Shown in pieces: positions 38,426 to 46,899 of a stretch of DNA of 64,000 nucleotides; within the stretch, counting starts at the first letter, position 1, and every line of letters starts with the position of its first letter. Location of the stretch: contig CBDBKI010000005.1 of assembly GCA_965206615.1 (NCBI GenBank), forward strand, positions 3,224,001 through 3,288,000. Direction: 5' to 3'. Below the pieces are notes generated by a model. That model was not told the origin of the DNA and ran no database searches. It was given only the letters and a program-made list of their open reading frames with translations. The translations under genes and the position numbers were made by a program. This stretch comes from VXNE01 sp965206615. GTDB lineage: Bacteria; Pseudomonadota; Gammaproteobacteria; Pseudomonadales; Azotimanducaceae.

Positions 38426-39711
38426 CAAAACGCCCGAGTCGCATCCCGCGTCCGTGCCCGCTGCTGTCCCCGCGCCGCGCGGCCGACATCGCCCTGCTGC
38501 TGACCGTCGGAATCGGCCTCGCCGCGTGCACGCCACCCGAGCCCACGCTGGAGGAGCAGGCCGGCGCGCTGGCGCAACGCCACCTGATCGTCGATACGCA
38601 CATCGACTTCCCCATCCGCCGTCACTTCCTGCCAGACGGCGCCCAACCACTGCAATCGACCGGGCAGTTCGACCATCCACGCGCCCTGCAAGGCGGTTTG
38701 AACGTCGCGTTCATGTCCATCTTCACGCCGGCGAGCACGGCCATCGATGGGACCTCAAAGGAACTCGCGGACGGCCTGATCGATGCGCTGGAAACGATCG
38801 CCGGCGAGATGCCCGACCTGTTCGGGATCGTTTCCTGTACGGCGGACGTCGATGTCCTGCGGCGCACGGGCCGGCTGGCGCTCGCCCTCGGCATGGAGAA
38901 CGGCAGTCCGCTCGGCGACGAGGCGCAGCACCTCGACCATTTTGTCGGGCGCGGCATCTCCTATGTCGGGCTGACCCATTCGCTGTCCAACGCCTTCGCG
39001 GACTCAAGCTACGACCCCAACGAGCCCTGGCAGGGTCTGTCCCCGCTCGGCCGGCAGACGGTGCGGGCCCTGAACGCGCGCGGCGTCATGGTGGACGTCT
39101 CCCACCTGTCCGACAGCGCCTTCTGGCAGGTACTCGAAGAGACCCGGGCGCCGATCGTGGCCTCGCACTCCTCGCTCCGGCACTTCATCCCCGGATTTCA
39201 CCGCAACATGAGCGACGCGATGGTTGCAGCGGTCGGTGCCCAGGGCGGCGTCGTGCAGATCAACTTCGGCAGCGACTTCGTCTCCAACGACGCGCAGGAC
39301 TGGGCGAACGCCCGACGCACGGCGTTCGAAGCGGCCTTCGGCGACGCCCCGCCCGACAGGGAGGCCCGGGGCGCCTTCGACGCGCAGTATCGCGAGAGTC
39401 ACCCGTATCCCTTCGCCGACCTGAACGTCGTGCTCGATCATATCGACCGTGTGGTCGCGCTTGCGGGCATCGACCATGTCGGCCTCGGCTCGGACTTCGA
39501 CGGCGTGGGCGACACGCTGCCGATCGGCCTGAAGGATGTTTCCGACTACCCCAACCTGGTCGAGGGGCTGTTGGAGCGGGGCTACGCGGAAGACGCGATC
39601 GCACAGATCCTCGGCGGCAATCTCATGCGCGTGTGGCGTGCCGTGGAAGACCACGCTGCCGCACGCGGCAACCCGCCCTCGTGCACACAGGACGACGGCC
39701 TCAGCGACTGA
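38422..39711 (+). CDS. Membrane dipeptidase, M19 family lipoprotein
   Basis: Protein of 429 residues. A basic N-terminus and hydrophobic segment end in the lipobox LAAC (about residue 36), so it is a lipid-anchored periplasmic enzyme. M19 zinc ligands appear in order: DTHIDFP (His and Asp), a Glu in MENGSPLG, His residues in VDVSHLSD and ASHSSLRHF, and the Asp in GLGSDFDGV. The family hydrolyses dipeptides or similar amide bonds; substrate range is not evident. It overlaps ogt by 4 nt, and its 3' end overlaps the convergent syd gene by 11 nt. Confidence 0.93.
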   Translation: MTKRPSRIPRPCPLLSPRRAADIALLLTVGIGLAACTPPEPTLEEQAGALAQRHLIVDTHIDFPIRRHFLPDGAQPLQSTGQFDHPRALQGGLNVAFMSIFTPASTAIDGTSKELADGLIDALETIAGEMPDLFGIVSCTADVDVLRRTGRLALALGMENGSPLGDEAQHLDHFVGRGISYVGLTHSLSNAFADSSYDPNEPWQGLSPLGRQTVRALNARGVMVDVSHLSDSAFWQVLEETRAPIVASHSSLRHFIPGFHRNMSDAMVAAVGAQGGVVQINFGSDFVSNDAQDWANARRTAFEAAFGDAPPDREARGAFDAQYRESHPYPFADLNVVLDHIDRVVALAGIDHVGLGSDFDGVGDTLPIGLKDVSDYPNLVEGLLERGYAEDAIAQILGGNLMRVWRAVEDHAAARGNPPSCTQDDGLSD

Positions 39712-40300
39712 GTTCCGTCCGCTCGGGATGCAGCAGGGGCGACCTCGGCTCCAGCGTGCCCAGAAACGCGTCGAGGGAGTCCGCCACGGTGCGGATCGGC
39801 TTGTAGCCCGGGCGCTCGAGCAGGATCCGGCCCGTGTCGTTCTCCACCGACAGAAACAGTTCCGAGTCGTTCTCGGTGCAGGCGAAGAAGACGCTGAAGG
39901 AGGCCCGCGCCCGGCGTTTCGCCAGCGAGTGACCGATCAGATTCTCCACCAGCCGCCGGGCATCGGCGTCGTTCCAGAGAAACAGCAGGCTCACGTGCCC
40001 CTCCGGCGCTTCCGCCTCCAGTCCGCCCGACCAGTACGAACCGTAATAGGCCTTGATGTCCGGATGGATGTCGGTTTCCAGCGCACTCTCGAGACCGGCG
40101 AAGTCGTCCGCGTAGCGCCTCGCGACGGGCTGCCAGCGCACTACCTCGATGCCATCCTGGCGTACCGCCGGATCCCCCAACTCGCAGGGCGAACGCCAGT
40201 CGGCATCGAAGACCTCGTAGAGGTCCGGAAACGCTTTCAGGTAGCGCGAGACGAATCGCGCGAGCGTATCGGTCACGTCGGACAAGGCGAGCACTCCCAA
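39701..40300 (-). CDS. syd: Syd, SecY-interacting protein
   Basis: Peripheral cytoplasmic-face protein of 199 residues that in E. coli binds SecY and surveys Sec translocon assembly. The conserved run contains PDLYEVFDADWRSPC, DFAGLESALE, DIHPDIKAYYGSYWS, GHVSLLFLWND, NLIGH and FACTENDSELFLSV. Length is close to the family norm (about 180-200). The gene stands alone, convergent with the dipeptidase gene and 83 nt after the metal-sensor gene. Confidence 0.93.
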   Translation of the reverse strand: MGVLALSDVTDTLARFVSRYLKAFPDLYEVFDADWRSPCELGDPAVRQDGIEVVRWQPVARRYADDFAGLESALETDIHPDIKAYYGSYWSGGLEAEAPEGHVSLLFLWNDADARRLVENLIGHSLAKRRARASFSVFFACTENDSELFLSVENDTGRILLERPGYKPIRTVADSLDAFLGTLEPRSPLLHPERTELSR

Positions 40301-40383
40301 GCCCCTCTGAGGCGGATGCTACCAAGTTCGCGGGCGCAGTCCCTGCACGTCCGACAAGGCAGGACCGCCACGGCGGCGTTCCG

Positions 40384-40848
40384 TCATCGCTCCTTCGCCC
40401 GCTTGTCCCCGCGGCGCCACCGGGGCCCGCGCAGGGCTCCGGCGAGGATGCGGCGCTCCTCCGGCGTCAGCCGCACCACCATCGTCGCGAACATCTCGTG
40501 ACTGCCGGCCTGGCTCGCCTCCAGCCGTCCCCGGAACTCCGCGAGGGCCCGGCGCAAGTCCTCTTCATCGAACGGGTCGGCGCGCACCGTCTCGACGATC
40601 TGTCCCTGGGCGCCTCTGACCCCCCGCAAGGAGGCCCGAAACTCGCGCCGCCGGTCCCGCAGGTCCGCCATGACGTCGCGACGCCGGTCCGCCTCGAGAA
40701 AGCGGACGAGCCGGGTCACTCCCACCATGGGATCGAATCCGGGCACGGGCGCGATGCCCCGTGTCAAGCGACCCGCAACGAAGCCGGCCAATGCGAGATT
40801 GACGACCATCGACACCACGAGCGCGGCGATCAGCCACTTATTCCTCAT
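40384..40848 (-). CDS. Periplasmic heavy-metal sensor-like protein (CpxP/ZraP-type)
   Basis: Protein of 154 residues with an N-terminal membrane anchor (about 4-25) and a helical, Arg/Glu-rich periplasmic domain matching the Metal_resist group. Typical pieces are DRRREFRASLRG, AEFRGRL and the LTPEERR segment. Such proteins sense or bind metals in the envelope and often modulate a sensor or anti-sigma factor. The ATG at 40848 overlaps the end of the anti-sigma-like gene by 11 nt, making it the last gene of the sigma-factor operon. Confidence 0.78.
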   Translation of the reverse strand: MRNKWLIAALVVSMVVNLALAGFVAGRLTRGIAPVPGFDPMVGVTRLVRFLEADRRRDVMADLRDRRREFRASLRGVRGAQGQIVETVRADPFDEEDLRRALAEFRGRLEASQAGSHEMFATMVVRLTPEERRILAGALRGPRWRRGDKRAKER

Positions 40849-41296
40849 CGACTCCCCCTGCCTTCTGCGGGCTGCCATCCGTCACGGCCAGTTCGTCCTC
40901 GAACACCGAGGAAAACGCCAGCACGGATACCGCGTCCTCGAAGGCATCCTCCGCGGAGTCATCCGGCATCGGCCAGCTGAAACCCAACGTGAATCCGAGC
41001 GCGAGCGGTGCGACCGCTGCCCCGATCGGCCGCCACAGCGCACCACCGAACCACCAGGCCATGACCGGTGGTCGCGCCGTTTCGACATGAGCAAGTATCC
41101 GCGCCTTCAGACCGAGCGCCGGCGGCGCCGGCAAGCACTCCTCGAGCATCGCCTCGAAGGCGCGCGTCTTCTCCATTTCGGCACGTCCCGCGGCCGTCCG
41201 CGCGACCCCGCGCGCCGCATCCCGCAGCTTCGCGGGCCAGCATTCCAGGTCCGCACCGTGGCGGTCCAGGTACCCCGCGAATTCTTCAGGTGTCAT
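40838..41296 (-). CDS. Putative anti-sigma factor, membrane protein
   Basis: Protein of 152 residues: a cytoplasmic N-terminal domain (about 1-75, starting MTPEEFAGYLDRHGADLECW), one transmembrane segment (about 82-104, rich in Trp, Gly and Ala) and a short acidic periplasmic tail. Position directly downstream of an ECF sigma gene and the single-span topology argue for an anti-sigma factor. No zinc HxxxCxxC motif is present. The ATG at 41296 has AGGAGG with a 6-nt spacer. The family assignment is by context. Confidence 0.7.
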   Translation of the reverse strand: MTPEEFAGYLDRHGADLECWPAKLRDAARGVARTAAGRAEMEKTRAFEAMLEECLPAPPALGLKARILAHVETARPPVMAWWFGGALWRPIGAAVAPLALGFTLGFSWPMPDDSAEDAFEDAVSVLAFSSVFEDELAVTDGSPQKAGGVDEE

Positions 41297-41339
41297 TGCG
41301 CGCCTCCTGTTTGCTGTCCCGCCGGACGTGACACGGTCT

Positions 41340-41897
41340 TCAACCTTCTCCATCCGCTTCGTGGAAGCCGCGCAGTTGCTCCTTGAGAGCACGCCTGGCT
41401 CGGGCCAGGAGCGACTCCAACGCATCCACGGAGACCTCCATGGCGAGCGCCGCATCGCGATTCGACCAACCCTGCAGCTGGCAGAGCACCAACGCGGAGC
41501 GCTGGCGCTCCGGCAACGCGGCCACGGCCGTGCGAACGGCGTGCCGTCGCTCCTCGGCCAATGCAGTGGCCGCTCCGTCCGGAGTCTCGCCGGCGAGCGT
41601 TTCCAACACGCCATCCACGGTCTCCCTGTGCTTGCGGAACGCATCGATGCACAGGTTGTGCGCGATCCGGTAGAGCCAGGTGGAGACCTGCACGCGCCCC
41701 GGGCGGTAGGTATTCGCGCGATGCCAGACCCGCAGGAAGGCCTCCTGCGCGATGTCCTCGGCGTCGGCGCGGTTGTCCGTCATGCGGAACGCGTATGCCT
41801 GGATGCCCGGCAGGTGACGGTCCAGCAGGAGACCGAACGCCTCCCGGTCGCCGGACCGAATCTCCCGCATCAGCGCCTCGTCGGAGGGTTCCGGCAA
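41340..41897 (-). CDS. ECF-type RNA polymerase sigma factor
   Basis: Sigma70-family factor of 185 residues with region 2 (about 20-90: DAEDIAQEAFLRVW and TWLYRIAHNLCIDAFRK) and region 4 (about 125-178: LPERQRSALVLCQLQGWSNRDAALAM). Regions 1 and 3 are absent, as in extracytoplasmic-function sigmas. It begins 6 nt after the EF-hand gene and precedes the putative anti-sigma gene, which should hold it inactive until a signal arrives. Confidence 0.95.
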   Translation of the reverse strand: MPEPSDEALMREIRSGDREAFGLLLDRHLPGIQAYAFRMTDNRADAEDIAQEAFLRVWHRANTYRPGRVQVSTWLYRIAHNLCIDAFRKHRETVDGVLETLAGETPDGAATALAEERRHAVRTAVAALPERQRSALVLCQLQGWSNRDAALAMEVSVDALESLLARARRALKEQLRGFHEADGEG

Positions 41898-41903
41898 GCG
41901 CGA

Positions 41904-42551
41904 CTACCCGTCTGCCTTGCTGCGCCACCGGGAGCCCCGCTTGCCTCCGGCGCGCAACTCTCGGCGCGTCAACCGGCCATCGCCGTCCGCATCGAGCGCC
42001 TGCAGGCGCGAGATGTCCGGCGGGAACTCGCCAGGTTCGAGTACGCCATCCTCGTTGGCATCGAGGCGCGCGAACACGCGCTGACGGAACAGGGCCCGTG
42101 CGGCCTGCGGCAGCGCGCGCCACTCTTCCTTCGTCAGCCGGCCGTCGCCGTCGGCATCGGCGGCGTCGAACACTGCCTCGTCGGCCAGCCCGAAACCGCC
42201 CGGTCCGCGTCCCGACCGGCGAGCGTCCGCATGCTCACGCCGCCCGCCTTTCCGTCGGTCACCGTCGCGGTCTCCGTGTCGCTCGCGGTGCCCCTGCCGC
42301 CCCTCCGGGCGACCGATCCGCGCCTCGGCGAACTCCTCGGGCGTCACCTTGCCGTCGCCGTCCGCATCGACCCGCGCGAAGCGTCGCGCCGCGCGAGCCT
42401 CCATCGCCTCGATGCGCATGCCGCGTTCCGCTTTCGCGGGCACGCCGCCGGCCGCGGGCGCGGGCGTCGCTTCTTCCGGGACACCGGTGTCGCCGCCTAC
42501 CGCCGAGAAGGCAGCCACGGCCAGTCCCAGGGACAATACCTGCAACTTCAT
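41904..42551 (-). CDS. Periplasmic EF-hand calcium-binding protein
   Basis: Protein of 215 residues with a signal peptide (cleavage near FSAVGG, residue 20) and four EF-hand loops at about 62-73 (DADGDGKVTPEE), 132-143 (DADGDGRLTKEE), 164-175 (DANEDGVLEPGE) and 187-198 (DADGDGRLTRRE). An Arg/Gly/His-rich low-complexity linker (about 80-118) separates the first from the rest. It is the first gene of a four-gene operon with an ECF sigma factor, a putative anti-sigma factor and a metal-sensor-like protein, so a Ca2+- or metal-responsive role is plausible. Confidence 0.9.
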   Translation of the reverse strand: MKLQVLSLGLAVAAFSAVGGDTGVPEEATPAPAAGGVPAKAERGMRIEAMEARAARRFARVDADGDGKVTPEEFAEARIGRPEGRQGHRERHGDRDGDRRKGGRREHADARRSGRGPGGFGLADEAVFDAADADGDGRLTKEEWRALPQAARALFRQRVFARLDANEDGVLEPGEFPPDISRLQALDADGDGRLTRRELRAGGKRGSRWRSKADG

Positions 42552-42600
42552 GTCGATCCTCCGTTCCGTACTCGACTCCCTTCCCTGTACGGTCGAAGCG

Positions 42601-43578
42601 TCACTTTCCGTCGCGGCTCGCCGACGCCAACACCCGCAAGTCTGACGCGGTCGAGAACAGGCCGCGGTCGGTGATCCAGCCCGTGACGAGCTCCGCCGGG
42701 GTCACGTCGAAGGCAGGATTGCGGGCGCGAATGCCGGGGACGGTAGGAATCGACTCCGTGACCTCCCGAGGGTCGCGCTCCTCGATGACCACGTCCGCTC
42801 CGTGCGGCGTCTCGGGGTCGAACGTCGACGAGGGACAGGCGACATAGAACGGCACGCCGTGATAACGGCTCGCGATGGCGAGGCCGCGCGTCCCGATCTT
42901 GTTGACCACATCGCCGTTTCGGGTCACGCGATCCGCGCCCGTGATCACCAGGTCCACGGCACCTTCGGACATCAGGTGTGCCGCCATCCCGTCGCAGATC
43001 AGGGTCACGTCCAGCCCGGACTCCGACAGTTCCCACGCCGTCAGGCGCGCCCCCTGCAGCACCGGGCGTGTCTCGTCGACGAACACCCGGAAACGCAAGC
43101 CGGCTTCGTGCGCCAGGTACATCGGCGCCGTCGCGGTGCCGAGCGCGGAGACCGCCAGCGCGCCGGCGTTGCAGTGGGTCAGGACTCCCATGCCGTCGCC
43201 CAACAGCCCCACGCCGTGCGTCCCGATGGCGCGGCACATCTGTATGTCTTCCCGGTGTATCGCGGCCGCCTCGGCGACAGGGTCCGCGGCTGCCCGGACG
43301 CGGCGCACCGCCCATGCCAGGTTGACGGCGGTCGGCCGTGCGGCAACGAGCACGGCGGCCGCGGCATCGAGATCTTCCCCCGCACGGGCCGCCAGCGCCA
43401 TCCCGTAAGCCGCGGCCACGCCGATCGCCGGGGCACCGCGCACCTGCATGCAAGCGATGGCGTCCGCGACTGCCGTCGCACTCGCCTGTTCCTCGTAGAC
43501 GACCTCCGCCGGCAGGCGACGCTGGTCGAGCAGCCAGAGTCGACCGTCCTCCCAGCGCAACGAAGCGGGAACGTTCAC
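42601..43578 (-). CDS. mtnA: S-methyl-5-thioribose-1-phosphate isomerase
   Basis: Methionine-salvage enzyme of about 325 residues isomerising methylthioribose-1-phosphate to methylthioribulose-1-phosphate. The opening LRWEDGRLWLLDQRRLP, the catalytic Cys in THCNAG, the catalytic Asp in ITGADRV, NKIGTRGLAI and the terminal FDVTPAELVTG are all typical. The start is uncertain: GTG at 43578 gives a family-like N-terminus and GTG at 43617 adds 13 residues. It is divergent from the purU-like gene; no other methionine-salvage gene is in the window. Confidence 0.9.
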   Translation of the reverse strand: MNVPASLRWEDGRLWLLDQRRLPAEVVYEEQASATAVADAIACMQVRGAPAIGVAAAYGMALAARAGEDLDAAAAVLVAARPTAVNLAWAVRRVRAAADPVAEAAAIHREDIQMCRAIGTHGVGLLGDGMGVLTHCNAGALAVSALGTATAPMYLAHEAGLRFRVFVDETRPVLQGARLTAWELSESGLDVTLICDGMAAHLMSEGAVDLVITGADRVTRNGDVVNKIGTRGLAIASRYHGVPFYVACPSSTFDPETPHGADVVIEERDPREVTESIPTVPGIRARNPAFDVTPAELVTGWITDRGLFSTASDLRVLASASRDGK

Positions 43579-43760
43579 GAATTCGCCCAGGGGAGTCGCG
43601 GTGTCCGGATCATACACCGGCCCCGTGGCGCCGCTTGCCCGGCCGATGCGCGAGCGGCCGCAGCGCGAGATGACACCGCGCACCCCCGCGCGATAGGCTC
43701 CCGGCCCGCAGCCCCGGCCTCTCCGGCCGAACTACCGCATCCGCGGATCAACCGACGCCC

Positions 43761-44528
43761 ATGGACCAACCGAACGAGTACGTCCTGACCCTGCACTGCC
43801 CGGACCGACCGGGCCTCGTCTTCGCCGTGAGCCAATGGTTGATGGAGCACGGCTGCAACATCGTCGCGAGCGACCAGTTCGGCGACCCGCGCAGCGGCCG
43901 CTTCTTCCTGCGACTGCGCTTCGTGGGCGAACCGCCCCTCGCAGCCTTGCGGACCTCGTTCGAGCCCGTCGCGCAGGATTGCTCGATGACGTGGGGCCTG
44001 TGGCGCGCGGAGGCCAGGCCGAAGGTGCTGGTGCTGGTCTCGAAGTACGAGCACTGTCTCGCCGACCTCCTGCACCGGGCGCGTGTCGGAGACCTCCCCA
44101 TCGAGATCGTCCTGGTCGTATCGAACCATCCCGATGCCGGCTACCTCGCCACCGCCTTCGAAGTCGACTTCGTCGTCCTCGCGCGCTACATGCAGATCCT
44201 GACGGCCGAGACGTGCGCCGCCCTGTCCGGACAGATCATCAACATCCACCACTCCTACCTGCCAAGCTTCAAGGGAGCCAAGCCCTACTTCGCGGCCCAC
44301 GCCCGGGGCGTGAAGATCATCGGCGCTACCGCGCACTACGTGACGCCCGACCTCGACGAGGGACCGATCATCGAGCAGGACACGGAACGCGTCGACCACC
44401 GCCAGACACCCCAGGAACTCGAAGCCGCCGGGCGCAACATCGAGACCCAGGTGCTCGCGCGCGCCGTGCGCTACCAGGCGGAACACCGCATCCTGCTGAA
44501 CGGGGCACGCACCGTGGTGTTCCGGTAG
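43761..44528 (+). CDS. purU: Formyltetrahydrofolate deformylase-like protein with an internal deletion
   Basis: Protein of 255 residues with an N-terminal ACT domain (about 5-75, LTLHCPDRPGLVFAVS) and a C-terminal formyltransferase-like domain with NIHHSYLPSFKGAKPY, GVKIIGATAHYV and DLDEGPIIEQD. PurU hydrolyses 10-formyl-THF to formate and THF. Normal PurU is about 280-290 residues. Between SNHPD and VDFVVLARYM about 30 residues are missing, namely the segment with the conserved hydrophobic pocket that follows the NHxxL block. The deletion is in frame. Activity may be altered, so this could be a diverged paralogue. Confidence 0.85.
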   Translation: MDQPNEYVLTLHCPDRPGLVFAVSQWLMEHGCNIVASDQFGDPRSGRFFLRLRFVGEPPLAALRTSFEPVAQDCSMTWGLWRAEARPKVLVLVSKYEHCLADLLHRARVGDLPIEIVLVVSNHPDAGYLATAFEVDFVVLARYMQILTAETCAALSGQIINIHHSYLPSFKGAKPYFAAHARGVKIIGATAHYVTPDLDEGPIIEQDTERVDHRQTPQELEAAGRNIETQVLARAVRYQAEHRILLNGARTVVFR

Positions 44529-44539
44529 GCCATGTCGCG

Positions 44540-45361
44540 ATGCGCGTAGAACCAGCGACGACGGCCGTCGGCGCCCACGTCGAAGTGGACCTGGGGCGGG
44601 TCATCGAAACGGGCGACCTGTTCGACGCAGTGCAGGATGCGTTACTGGAACACCACGTCCTGTTCTTCCGCGACCAGGGCCTCTCCGTCCGGCAGTTCCA
44701 GGCACTCGGCGAGCGATTCGGCACACTCGAGTCGCACCCCGCGTATCCGACCGCACCGGAAGCGCCAGGCGTCCAGATCCTCGAGAGCACGCCCGAGGCG
44801 CCGTCCCGGATCGAGGCCTGGCACTCGGACATGACCTTCCGGGAGACGCCCCCGGGCATCACCCTGCTGTACGGTCAGGTCATTCCCAGGGTGGGCGGCG
44901 ATACGCTCTGGGCGAGTGCACACGCCGCCTACGCAGGGCTCTCGCCGGCGTTGCGCACCCTGGTCGAGGGCCTCCGCGGCGTGCACGACTTCGCCCACGG
45001 ATTCCGCGAGAGCCTCGAAGCGCCGGGCGGCTACGAACGCCTGCGCGATGCGGTCGCCGCCAACCCGCCGGTGACGCACCCCGCCGTGCGCACGCATCCG
45101 GCCTCGGGCAAGCGTTCGCTCTACGTCAACCGGCTCTTCACGACCCGCCTGGAAGGACTCTCGCGTCGCGAGAGCGACGCCCTGCTGTCATTCCTGTACG
45201 AGGAGATCACGACGGACGAGTACACGGTGCGGCTCCGCTGGCGTCCCGGCACGATCGCGATCTGGGACAACCGGACCACCCAGCACAAGCCCGTCAACGA
45301 CTACTTTCCGCAGCACCGGAAGATGTACCGCCTCACCGTCGCCGGAGAGCGGCCCCGGTAG
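44540..45361 (+). CDS. TauD/TfdA-family Fe(II)/2-oxoglutarate dioxygenase
   Basis: Protein of 273 residues. The iron triad is His95 and Asp97 in AWHSDMTF and a distal His in RTTQHKPVNDY, and the 2-oxoglutarate-binding Arg is expected near YRLTV at the C-terminus. Family members hydroxylate taurine, alkyl sulfates, 2,4-D-type compounds and others; the substrate here is unknown. It begins 11 nt after the purU-like gene and is convergent with the transporter gene. Confidence 0.93.
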   Translation: MRVEPATTAVGAHVEVDLGRVIETGDLFDAVQDALLEHHVLFFRDQGLSVRQFQALGERFGTLESHPAYPTAPEAPGVQILESTPEAPSRIEAWHSDMTFRETPPGITLLYGQVIPRVGGDTLWASAHAAYAGLSPALRTLVEGLRGVHDFAHGFRESLEAPGGYERLRDAVAANPPVTHPAVRTHPASGKRSLYVNRLFTTRLEGLSRRESDALLSFLYEEITTDEYTVRLRWRPGTIAIWDNRTTQHKPVNDYFPQHRKMYRLTVAGERPR

Positions 45362-45383
45362 CCCCGGGACGTCACCCCGGTCG

Positions 45384-46898
45384 CTACCGCTCGCCGCCGG
45401 CCGCCGCGTGCGTATCGCTCGCCGACACCCGCACGCCGCGCCGTTCGAGACGTTGGCGAATGCGTACCTGCCGCTCTTCCGTGAGTGGATAGCGCCAGAT
45501 GAAGGGCAAGGCGATGAACTTGAGCGCTGCCGGGACGATGGAGTAGGCGAGCGCCAGCATCAGCAGCGACAGGCTCGAGTTCCCTTCGGGCGTGCGCGCG
45601 AGGGAGGGATCCGCCGTCGCGTCGAAGCCGAACAGATCCACGATCAGGAGCGCCAGCGCGCCGCCGAGAGCGACCCCGCCCTTCTGCAGCATGCCCCAGA
45701 GCGAGAAGTACATGCCGGCGCGCTGCTCGCCCGTGCGCGCGGAGTCGATGTCCACGGCGTCCGCCGCCATCGCCGCCGGGAGCGCCAGCATCGCGCCCTC
45801 GGTGCAGCCCTTCATCGTCATGATGATCAGGAACACGCCGAACCAGCCGGCCGGGATGAACGGGATGCAGGACGCCCACACGCTGTACCAGATGACCAGC
45901 ACGATGAATGCGCGATGCTTGCCGATCTTCCCGGCGAGCCACATCCAGAAGAACAGCCCCAGGGTCGCTGCCAGGTAGTAGACCAGCAGGTACAGCGAAT
46001 ACCACTCGCCGGCATCGATGACGTGCTTGCAGAAGAAGAAGGACAGCGCGCCGGTCATGGCCCCGCCGACGGTACTCACCGTGTAGCACACCACCAGCCG
46101 GACGTAGGGCCCGTTCCTGCGGACCACCTTGAGGCTCGCCCGGAAGCTCGGCTTGCGCCGCGGAATCACCACCTGGTCGGGCTCCCGCACGAAGACGAGG
46201 GCCACCACGATGGTGACCGGCAGGGCGAACAGGACGAACGTCGACAGCCAGTCGAGGATCACATCGAGGTTGCCGGCACGCGCGTCCATCACGGTCCCGA
46301 GTTCCGCCGACAGGTTGCCGAGCAGGGTCATCACGGTATTGTCGGACTGGCCGAGGTAGATCAGGATGCCGGCGCCAAGCGGCAAGGCCGTCGCGATGAC
46401 GACGCCCAGGTAGTGGAACTGTTCGCGCCGTCCGGTGACCTTGGTCCGCTCGTTGTAGTCGGGACTCAACTCCGCGCCCCAGGCGAAGTACGGCAGGTTC
46501 ACCAGGGTGAAGGCGAAGTAGATCATCACGATCCAGAAGCCGAAATACCACACGCTCGGATTCGGCGGCGGCAGGAACAGCATGTAGATCGACACCATCA
46601 GCAGCGGCGTGCCGGCGAGGATCCAGGGCTTGCGCCGCCCGATGGGCGTGCGGAGCTTGTCCGACAGCACCCCGATCAGCGGGTCCGTGATGCCGTCTGA
46701 GAGGCGCGCAACGACGATGATGGCCGCGATGACCGACAGGCTGATGCCGAGCTCGGCGTAGTGGGGTTGCACGTACACCCCCACCGGCAGCAACGCGACC
46801 GACAGGGGCAGGTACATCGCCGAGTAGCAGCCGATCCGCCACTCGCCGAGCAAGCCCGCTGGTTGTTTCGGCTTGCCCGCCGCGAGCGCCTCCGCCAC
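45384..46898 (-). CDS. GPH-family sugar:cation symporter
   Basis: Integral membrane protein of 504 residues with about 12 transmembrane helices, matching the glycoside-pentoside-hexuronide (MFS_2) family: ARLSDGITDPLIGVLSDKLRTPIGRRKPWI is its conserved block after TM2, and FTLVNLPYFAWGAELSPDYNERT is the loop after TM4. It would import a sugar or glycoside with H+ or Na+. It is transcribed in the same direction as the two genes upstream of it (TIM-barrel isomerase and Gfo/Idh/MocA oxidoreductase), 1 nt apart from the former. Confidence 0.93.
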   Translation of the reverse strand: MAEALAAGKPKQPAGLLGEWRIGCYSAMYLPLSVALLPVGVYVQPHYAELGISLSVIAAIIVVARLSDGITDPLIGVLSDKLRTPIGRRKPWILAGTPLLMVSIYMLFLPPPNPSVWYFGFWIVMIYFAFTLVNLPYFAWGAELSPDYNERTKVTGRREQFHYLGVVIATALPLGAGILIYLGQSDNTVMTLLGNLSAELGTVMDARAGNLDVILDWLSTFVLFALPVTIVVALVFVREPDQVVIPRRKPSFRASLKVVRRNGPYVRLVVCYTVSTVGGAMTGALSFFFCKHVIDAGEWYSLYLLVYYLAATLGLFFWMWLAGKIGKHRAFIVLVIWYSVWASCIPFIPAGWFGVFLIIMTMKGCTEGAMLALPAAMAADAVDIDSARTGEQRAGMYFSLWGMLQKGGVALGGALALLIVDLFGFDATADPSLARTPEGNSSLSLLMLALAYSIVPAALKFIALPFIWRYPLTEERQVRIRQRLERRGVRVSASDTHAAAGGER

Positions 46899-46899
46899 C

